Made by a program: the position numbers and the translations under genes. 64,000 bases of DNA from G963677325 sp963677325 (lineage in GTDB: Bacteria > Bacteroidota > Bacteroidia > Bacteroidales > Prolixibacteraceae). Location: contig CAXXGM010000007.1 of the NCBI GenBank assembly GCA_963677325.2, positions 310,001 to 374,000 of the forward strand. The letters are read 5' to 3'. Positions 28,913 to 35,585 of this stretch are shown here, piece after piece. The notes beneath the pieces were generated by a model. That model saw nothing but the letters and a program-made list of their open reading frames with translations. It had not been told where the DNA came from and made no database searches. Each line of letters starts with the position of its first letter. The first letter of the stretch is position 1.

Positions 28913-31438
28913 TTAGTAGTTTTTTACAATAATTGGTCGCGGTTTAATCACTATCTGTACTGTTGGTTTTTGGCCGGAGATATTGCCGCAGGCATCTTCC
29001 AGCCAGTATTTCAATTGGTAATAGATGTCATGATCAGAAGCCCCTTCGAGGCGAATAGAATGGCTGGCGATGGCGTCGGTTTCATCATCCAGTAAATTGC
29101 CGTTTCCATCCGTGATGTAATTTCCCGTGGAGGTTTCGGTGAGGCTCCAGTGTTGAATTATATTGGATGGCTGCGTACTGTTGTCAGCATAGTAGGCGGC
29201 CGGATCCAAACTGAGGGCTGTTTTTTCTGATTCTGTCAGAACATGATAATCAGGTCTGACGGGTGTTTCGTCTACAACATTGCGAATGTCCGTCAATGGT
29301 TCTGGTTGCAGGTCCCAGGAGGCGTAGACGATGTTCTGCACGCAGTAAGTTTGACTGGCTGTAGGTGTTTTTAGCCAATAGGGGAGAAGTTGATCCCCGC
29401 TATTTATTGCGACACTGGCCGATAGCTGGGAGGTACATCCCCTGTCGTTGGTAACAGTAAAGGTATAGGCGTTGCCGGGAGAAAGATCTGTTACAATTTT
29501 TGTATCCCCTGACCCTGTGACAGTCACCCCGTCAGGCATCCTCTTTAGAGTCCAGGTTCCTGTTGCCGGTAAATTTGTCAATTCCACACTACCCGCGGAA
29601 GTTGAGCACTTTGGCTGAGTAATTGATTTTATTACCGGTGCCGGTGGATCATTTATAATAACATTAACGACGGCTACCACGGCAGGACAACCATACCCAT
29701 CCGTCACTGAGATCTGATACATTCCTGCTTTGGAGGCGTTAAAATCCGGGATTGACAGATTCAAAGAATTGGATTTGAAATCACCGGGACCTGTCCAATT
29801 GTAAGCGTATGGTGGTTTTCCTCCTGTAATTTCAGGAGATATATTCACTGTCCCCCCTGAACAGATCTTGATTTCTTCGGGTAAAGAGATCACAATCGGT
29901 ATGGGAGTCAGGGTTGCAAAAGAAATATCATCCAATCCGAAATCGTTACCGGTTGTAGCTGTTTGCAGATCGATGATTTCTATTGATACAGAAGTAACCC
30001 CTGCCGGAGCTGTCCATGTTCCATAAAACTGTATCCAGTTAAATGGAGGATTATTATTCTGTGCTCTCGGTGGCAATGCAGCAGTGGTACCCACTAAAGT
30101 GTTATTCACACTGAACTGCAGGGTTGCATAATTGTCGTAACTATTCAGGCTAATGGCCCAGGCTGAAAAATAGTAGGTTGTACCCGGAACCACGGTGACA
30201 ATCTCTGACCAGACTACCGGTTGAGGTGAGCCCGGGAAACCATTCACAATCATAAAATTCCCCGAACCAGTTGTGTGATCTCTTCCCCAAAATAGGCTAT
30301 GATAATTTTGGGGATTTGAGCCTATGCCAAAAGTGCCCTCCGGAACTAATTCTGAATTTCCGCTCACATCAGCCTTATAAATATAGGAGGAATGAGTGAA
30401 TCCTGTATATCCTGCTGAAAAATCCCCGTTAACTACCAGTTCATTGGATATATTATAGGAGGCGGTGGCTGTGCAGCAGGTGGAATTAGTGATGGTAACG
30501 TTATACACCCCGGCAATATTCACATCAACCGGATTAGTCGTGGCCCCGTTGCTCCAGAGGTAAGTCGAGCTGGCATTTCCTCCATGAGCCGTTAAACGGA
30601 TATAGCCCGGGCGGGCACAATATTCAGCAGTTATGGAGGCAATAAATGGAGTGCAGACCGCCCAACTGACAACGACCTGGCCTCTTGCTCCGTTCCCGCC
30701 ATTTGCGTTTGATCCGGAACTTGATTTTTTGCCTCCACTGCCTCCCGCACCAACTAAATTACCAGTAGTTCCATTACCAAATGAGACGTTATTTAACCCG
30801 GCACCACCATCCCCTCCGTTGGAACTTCCATTATTGTTGTCTCCACCTAATCCGGCAGTCAGTCCCGAAGCATTACCTCCATTATTGGCATCTCCGGCAC
30901 CACCACCACCACCTCCGCTATAGGAAGAATAATATCCGTTGCCGCCGTCACCACCGGTGTAAAGTCCTCCACTACCACCGTTACCGCCGTGTCCTCCGTT
31001 GCGATTCGTGAAATACGAGCTTGAAGAACCCCCATTCCCTCCATTGGCAATGATTAATCCATTAAAAGAAGAAGGGCCGCCACCCCCACCATTGCCAGTG
31101 CCACCTATGCCTCCCGAACCTACTGTTACGTTGTAGCTATTCCCGGGTATGACGTTGACTATTCCCCTGTTATAGGCGCCGCCGCCACCTCCTCCACCGC
31201 AATGATCGCCATTACCCGTGGCCCCTCCGCCTGCTCCACCACCTCCCCAGGTTTCTACAGTGACGCAGTATATTCCGGCTGGAACTGTAAAAGTCCCCGT
31301 GGAAACAAAAGCTTGAGACCCGGATTGTGCATAAACTTTACCTTCAATTGTAAAGAATTGAAACAGGAGAATTAGAAATATTGATGAAATTATTCTTCTG
31401 TGCTGAAAAGTTGATTTTATGTTGTATTTTTTTTCCAA
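28913..31438 (-). CDS. Large exported cassette protein: glycine-rich, Ig-like and novel C-terminal domain, copy A
   Basis: This 841-residue protein has a signal peptide (residues 1-37). Residues 42-265 are a glycine-rich domain starting GTFTVPAGIYCVTVETWGGG. Next comes an Ig-like strand set (TYLWSNGATTNPVDVNIAGV), a jelly-roll-like module (LVVNGDFSAGYTGF, FMIVNGFPGSPQPV, NDFGLDDISFA), then Ig-like modules (ICSGGTVNISPEITGGKPPY). The C-terminal part (about residues 700-841) contains YCVQNI, HWSLTETSTGNYI, IRLEGASDHDIYYQLKYW, EDACGN and the tail VIKPRPIIVKNY. The same order of motifs closes the 934-residue protein at 35586. No CHU_C or other known sorting domain is present, so export or anchoring may depend on the CHU_C protein encoded two genes downstream. 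Function unknown; a surface adhesin or filament subunit is inferred. Confidence 0.78.
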   Translation of the reverse strand: MEKKYNIKSTFQHRRIISSIFLILLFQFFTIEGKVYAQSGSQAFVSTGTFTVPAGIYCVTVETWGGGGAGGGATGNGDHCGGGGGGGAYNRGIVNVIPGNSYNVTVGSGGIGGTGNGGGGGPSSFNGLIIANGGNGGSSSSYFTNRNGGHGGNGGSGGLYTGGDGGNGYYSSYSGGGGGGAGDANNGGNASGLTAGLGGDNNNGSSNGGDGGAGLNNVSFGNGTTGNLVGAGGSGGKKSSSGSNANGGNGARGQVVVSWAVCTPFIASITAEYCARPGYIRLTAHGGNASSTYLWSNGATTNPVDVNIAGVYNVTITNSTCCTATASYNISNELVVNGDFSAGYTGFTHSSYIYKADVSGNSELVPEGTFGIGSNPQNYHSLFWGRDHTTGSGNFMIVNGFPGSPQPVVWSEIVTVVPGTTYYFSAWAISLNSYDNYATLQFSVNNTLVGTTAALPPRAQNNNPPFNWIQFYGTWTAPAGVTSVSIEIIDLQTATTGNDFGLDDISFATLTPIPIVISLPEEIKICSGGTVNISPEITGGKPPYAYNWTGPGDFKSNSLNLSIPDFNASKAGMYQISVTDGYGCPAVVAVVNVIINDPPAPVIKSITQPKCSTSAGSVELTNLPATGTWTLKRMPDGVTVTGSGDTKIVTDLSPGNAYTFTVTNDRGCTSQLSASVAINSGDQLLPYWLKTPTASQTYCVQNIVYASWDLQPEPLTDIRNVVDETPVRPDYHVLTESEKTALSLDPAAYYADNSTQPSNIIQHWSLTETSTGNYITDGNGNLLDDETDAIASHSIRLEGASDHDIYYQLKYWLEDACGNISGQKPTVQIVIKPRPIIVKNY

Positions 31439-31939
31439 AACAACTGTTATGCATAAAAATTTTTTACATCCCCATCTTTAAATGGAAGTTTTAAAAAATT
31501 TAGGAGTAAAAAATTTGCATTTAAATCCCCTTTTTGAGGGAATTTAATGAGTTGCCATAAATGGGAAATTTGATAAAATACCTGCCATTATATGATCTGG
31601 ACACCATCGTAGTTGTCGGTGAGAGTTTTTAGTGGAAATGATTCATTGATTGCGAATCAGGGCTTTTTTTGTTAAATGAAAATAGAACGCGGATAACCCA
31701 GGTGATTTGGATGGCCACTGATTATTTCGGATGATGTAAAGGTAAATAAACGCGGATCCTCTTTTTTGAACAAGATGATTACAGATTTGATAAGTTCATT
31801 TTCCAAACTAAACAACAATGAATAATTAAAGGCTATCGATTGGCCGACATGTATTTTATAGCAGTTTATGACGGGGAATTACCAAACCAATAAACTATGA
31901 AAATAAAATAATCGATGATGAAGTTTTGGCTGTTTTTTT
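31439..31939. other. 501-base intergenic region between cassettes
   Basis: No open frame is supported. The region lies between the PorP/SprF gene (which ends at 31940) and the start of cassette A at 31438, so it should hold the cassette A promoter. The only repeated word noticed is AACGCGGAT (31686 and 31749). No obvious hairpin terminator was found. Confidence 0.4.
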
Positions 31940-32905
31940 TTAAAAGTACCTCGGTGTGATTTGCCGGCCTCGGCGACCCTGATTGAAATCATAGCTGATC
32001 ATAAATTCGTGGGTGCCTGAATTAACCTGGGTGGGATGGAAAGTGGTAAGGTCATAGGAATAGCCGAATCTCAGTTGAGAATTAACATTGAACTGGAAGA
32101 TCAGGGCATAGGAGTTTTCCATTCTGTATGTGGCACCAAACCAAAGACGGTCATACAGAATAAGCGTTCCCGAAAAATCAAAATAGGAAGGAGTCCGTTC
32201 AGCCCAGCGATAAAGAACAGTGGGTTTAAGTTTTAAAGCATCGTTGAGATAAAATACATACCCCCCCATACCATAAAAGTGAAGAACTTCCCGGTATACT
32301 GTTTCGGTAGACTGACTCTGAAAGCGGTTTTTAATAAATTTAGGCGTTGAGGCACCAAGAAAGAAACGATTGCTGTGCCATAATATTCCTGCACCGACAT
32401 TAGGCAGAAATTTCAGATTTACATCATAAGCGAAGGTTTCATCCAAGGGATCGTTGATTATGAGGTCTGAGAGAAACGCCTGATAAAGGCTTATACCTCC
32501 TTTTATTCCAAATGAAAGATATTGTTCTTCTGTTAATTGTATCCTGTAGGCATAATCGAGGTAAATGCCATTTTGCCTGATTGGACCCCACTTATCATTA
32601 ACTATTGAAAATCCAAGTCCTACATTGTATCGCCGGATAGGACCTTGGATGGTCAGTGTATTGGTATTAGGTGCTCCTGTGAATCCGATCCATTGGGCTC
32701 TTGAAATACCTGTAACATTAAGCGAACCCGAACTTCCCGCATAGGCTGGCTGTACACTCAACAGATTATTAAGATATTGAGTATAAACAGGATCTTGCTG
32801 ACATAGTCCCGACAATGGAAAAATAAAGCACAAAAAGGCTGACACACTGAAAATTCGAAGTGTGGAACATATTTTTCCCTTGAAGCTTATTCCTGTTATT
32901 TCCAT
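31940..32905 (-). CDS. PorP/SprF family type IX secretion membrane protein
   Basis: This 321-residue protein has an N-terminal hydrophobic signal ending near LSGLCQ and the family hallmark QDPVYTQYLNNLLSVQPAYA followed by SRAQWIGFTGAPNT. The remainder alternates amphipathic strands (VGLGFSIVNDKWGPI, YLSFGIKGGISLYQAFL) expected of an outer-membrane barrel, as in the PorP_SprF family. Members are required for secretion or surface attachment of CHU_C-type T9SS cargo; SprF serves SprB in Flavobacterium johnsoniae. It lies 96 bases downstream of the CHU_C gene of cassette B, on the same strand, which supports a cargo-partner pairing. Cassette A has no such gene beside it, so this protein might serve both. 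Confidence 0.92.
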   Translation of the reverse strand: MEITGISFKGKICSTLRIFSVSAFLCFIFPLSGLCQQDPVYTQYLNNLLSVQPAYAGSSGSLNVTGISRAQWIGFTGAPNTNTLTIQGPIRRYNVGLGFSIVNDKWGPIRQNGIYLDYAYRIQLTEEQYLSFGIKGGISLYQAFLSDLIINDPLDETFAYDVNLKFLPNVGAGILWHSNRFFLGASTPKFIKNRFQSQSTETVYREVLHFYGMGGYVFYLNDALKLKPTVLYRWAERTPSYFDFSGTLILYDRLWFGATYRMENSYALIFQFNVNSQLRFGYSYDLTTFHPTQVNSGTHEFMISYDFNQGRRGRQITPRYF

Positions 32906-33001
32906 ATTAATAACCAGGATAATAGATCCTAAAATTAAAATCTATGATTGATTTAAAAGTATTGAATAATTTTTTTATCATATGTCTTTTGAAATTTAAT
33001 A

Positions 33002-34408
33002 TTAATATTTAATAAAAACAAATCCTTTTATAATCCTGTTTGTTCCGCCTAACTTCAAAACATAGTAATAAGTCCCCAAGGGTAATGGCTTCTGGTTGTC
33101 AATCATTTTTCCATCCCAGTCATTGTGGTAATCCAAACTCTGAAATACGAGCTGACCGGCCCGGGTATACACATACACTTGAGATTGCGGATAATTATCA
33201 AGGCCTTTAAATTCAAGTGTTGCATTGAAAGCATCACCATTTGGAGAAAAAGCCTCCGGTATGGTAATACCGGCATCATAAATGTCAATTTCTACCATGG
33301 CGGAGTCACAGGTACCCAAAGAATCGCAGACTTCGTAGATGAAATAATCATTTCCTGGTTTATTGATTTTGTTGGAATAAGAAATGGTTCCATCCTTATT
33401 GACCACTATATTTCCCCTGGATGGAATTTGTATTATTCGTAAAGATTGAGGATTGATATCATGATCAGGATCATAATCGTTATTCAGTACCGGAATGCTT
33501 ACATTCTGGGCCCACGAAATCCTTGCATAGTCCCCATTGGCAACCAGAAAGGATAATTTTAAAGGAAATCTGAAGCTCTTCACTGATTTACAACCGTATA
33601 AATCGGTTACCTCCAGATTGTAAATGCCTGTTCCATTTAAAGTTGCAAATGGTTGCTGAGTGTTGCCTATAATTTTTCCTTCATCTGTAAACCATCTGTA
33701 TTGTAAACCTTTTCCAATCGAAGCAGACCCATCCACGACCATATTCCCATTTTTTTGGAGATCTCCTGTAATATGAACCTCCGCAATTGGAGTTCTATTT
33801 ACAGTTATCGTAATAGTATCTGAATCTGAGTTTCCCTTATTGTCGCTTACCATAAGTCTGACGCTGAAATAGGCAGGGAAAGGCCCTGTATAATTGGGTG
33901 ATAAATAGAAATTGGTTGTCTTACCCACTGTGTTGCTCAAATAACAATCATTGTCGAGTAATTTCCATTGATAATTTAGAATGTCCCCTACTGACTTCGA
34001 ACCATCAATAGTTGCAGACTGGCAGGATCCAATTACCTGATTCCTTGCTACTATTGCTTTTATTAGGAGGGGCAACACTTTGACTTTTCCTACTTTTATA
34101 TTAATACATCCCGTCAAGCTAATTGCTTTTATCCAAATGTAATAATTACCCTTCTTTTTCCATTCCACTGATACTTTTGCTCCCTGGTAACCATTGCTGA
34201 AAACTGCATCCAAAGATGTGGCTTCTTGTGAAAGCCGATAGTCTGTAAAAATTTTCCATTCGTAATGATCACTCTGATTTTCATTGACCTGCAGACTGCT
34301 TACTGTTCCTTCGTAAACTACATAAGATCCCTGTGCAGCCGCTGAGGTAACCGCGAAGAGTATAGGCATTATTGCCATCCAAAGCCATCTGCTTTTACCC
34401 TGGATCAT
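33002..34408 (-). CDS. T9SS type B cargo protein with C-terminal CHU_C sorting domain, cassette copy B
   Basis: This 468-residue protein has a signal peptide ending near VTSAAAQG. Its domain order equals that of the copy A protein: an N-terminal Ig-like part with a VSVEWKKKGNYYIWIKA strand, two PKD-like parts (SCQSATIDGSKSVGDILNYQ, MVVDGSASIGKGLQYRWFTD), a Big_9-like domain (IPVLNNDYDPDHD, GTISYSN, DYFIYEVCD) and CHU_C at residues 383-468 (IPEAFSPNGDAFNATLEF, WDGK, PLGTYYYVLKLGG, FIKY at the end). The SPNGD segment is the usual start of this sorting domain. It sits between the small cassette protein and PorP/SprF. It is probably the exported and anchored member of the set. Confidence 0.9.
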   Translation of the reverse strand: MIQGKSRWLWMAIMPILFAVTSAAAQGSYVVYEGTVSSLQVNENQSDHYEWKIFTDYRLSQEATSLDAVFSNGYQGAKVSVEWKKKGNYYIWIKAISLTGCINIKVGKVKVLPLLIKAIVARNQVIGSCQSATIDGSKSVGDILNYQWKLLDNDCYLSNTVGKTTNFYLSPNYTGPFPAYFSVRLMVSDNKGNSDSDTITITVNRTPIAEVHITGDLQKNGNMVVDGSASIGKGLQYRWFTDEGKIIGNTQQPFATLNGTGIYNLEVTDLYGCKSVKSFRFPLKLSFLVANGDYARISWAQNVSIPVLNNDYDPDHDINPQSLRIIQIPSRGNIVVNKDGTISYSNKINKPGNDYFIYEVCDSLGTCDSAMVEIDIYDAGITIPEAFSPNGDAFNATLEFKGLDNYPQSQVYVYTRAGQLVFQSLDYHNDWDGKMIDNQKPLPLGTYYYVLKLGGTNRIIKGFVFIKY

Positions 34409-34456
34409 TATGTTTTATTTTCTGTAGGTCCAATGTTCCCATTATTTTTATATTCG

Positions 34457-34570
34457 GTTTCAATACCCAAATTTTCAATGTTGCAAAGTATCAAGTTTCA
34501 GGTATAGCGATCTATTTTTAAATTTGAAACCTTCAATACCTGAAACTTTGTAATATTGAAACCCTGAAAC
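34457..34570. repeat. Intergenic TGAAAC/GTTTCA word cluster with 13-base inverted repeat
   Basis: GTTTCA occurs at 34457 and 34495 and TGAAAC at 34525, 34541, 34557 and 34565. AAGTTTCAGGTAT (34493-34505) and ATACCTGAAACTT (34536-34548) are a perfect 13-base inverted repeat with a 30-base loop. It lies in the 170-base gap between the small and CHU_C genes of cassette B. It may form an RNA hairpin that tunes expression of the downstream CHU_C gene, or be a dispersed repeat. Confidence 0.6.
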
Positions 34571-34578
34571 TTTCAGAT

Positions 34579-35550
34579 TCACGGCTTAGTAGTTAAGAAA
34601 GGAGACGGATTTGGATTTGTAATAGATGGACGGGCTTTAAGGACCTGTGTTACATGATCGTTTTCTGCAACTGGAGTACAGGTATTGGTATCCACATCCA
34701 CGTCGGGATTGGAAGCCATATCTGTAGCGCTGATGTTTAAAGCTATGGACTGATCTGCTAATCCCTCGAATTTTCCATCTGTGATAATGATTTTAATATA
34801 AATATATTCGTCTGTGCCGGTCGTTATATTATCACCTCCCTTGTCAGGTACGGCAGTTGTTGCAACTCCTGTGGTGAGATTTAAATTGGAAGAACCTGTA
34901 AATGTTGTTGTTAAACTCCATTCGATGGATTTAATGGTTTGAGGTGAAGTAAGAGAACTATTCAGGGCGGCTATGTCAATAGTTGGAGTCCAGCTTGTAG
35001 TAAAATTTTTTGCTGTTACTTTCAGATACAGGGCGTTCTCCCCGTAATTGTATTCTACCTGGTCATTAGCAGGATCCACAATAGCAGATATTATTTCCGA
35101 ACGACAAATATCAGCATAGGCAGATCCGTCTGATTTTACATTTTCCACTGTAATTTCGAACAGGTTTATTGGCTGAATGACCCAAGGCTTCAAATTGTTG
35201 GAACAATCCGTAGTGTATTTTACAACCAGGTAGAATTTAGTGCCGGATTTGGCGGCGGTCACGGCTTGGGAAGTCCAGGTAATGTCCACGCTTGCCGAGG
35301 TACTTGAGGGAGTGTTATAGCCGGTTCCCCCGATTAGCAAACCATCACCGCTTGCCAGCGGAGCCCCGGTTATTAAATTCGGATCCGAAGTGACATACCA
35401 GTTAAACGTACCGCCTGCAGGACTTGCTGTTACCGAATAAGTATAGGTTTTCCCTGACATTGGATGCAGGGCATCTCCGCAGTTCTGACCAAATGAAGTT
35501 GCTGCAGTTGAAAAGATTGCAAGGATCAAAAGGAATAATTGTTTTTTCAT
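34579..35550 (-). CDS. Exported cassette protein (small component), copy B
   Basis: This 323-residue protein has a signal peptide (residues 1-21, TSFGQ). It is homologous throughout to the 345-residue protein of cassette A: shared elements are HPMSGKTYTYSVTASPAGG, FNWYVT, VDITWTS, KFYLVVKYTTDCSNNLK, VKSDGSA, YNYGENALYLKVTAKNFT, YIYIKIIITDGKFEG, and the tail VLKARPSITNPNPSPFLT. It has no recognised sorting domain. The gene begins 35 bases after the large cassette protein and ends 170 bases before the CHU_C gene. The family is not one I can name; conservation of the set points to a joint role in a cell-surface structure. Confidence 0.8.
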   Translation of the reverse strand: MKKQLFLLILAIFSTAATSFGQNCGDALHPMSGKTYTYSVTASPAGGTFNWYVTSDPNLITGAPLASGDGLLIGGTGYNTPSSTSASVDITWTSQAVTAAKSGTKFYLVVKYTTDCSNNLKPWVIQPINLFEITVENVKSDGSAYADICRSEIISAIVDPANDQVEYNYGENALYLKVTAKNFTTSWTPTIDIAALNSSLTSPQTIKSIEWSLTTTFTGSSNLNLTTGVATTAVPDKGGDNITTGTDEYIYIKIIITDGKFEGLADQSIALNISATDMASNPDVDVDTNTCTPVAENDHVTQVLKARPSITNPNPSPFLTTKP

Positions 35551-35585
35551 AATTTCTGATTTTAGTATTAATTTTTACTTTATTT

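Noticed and set aside
18542..31011. Proline-rich open frames antisense to the glycine-rich domains
   Set aside because: Glycine codons (GGN) read as proline (NCC) on the other strand; these are composition shadows.
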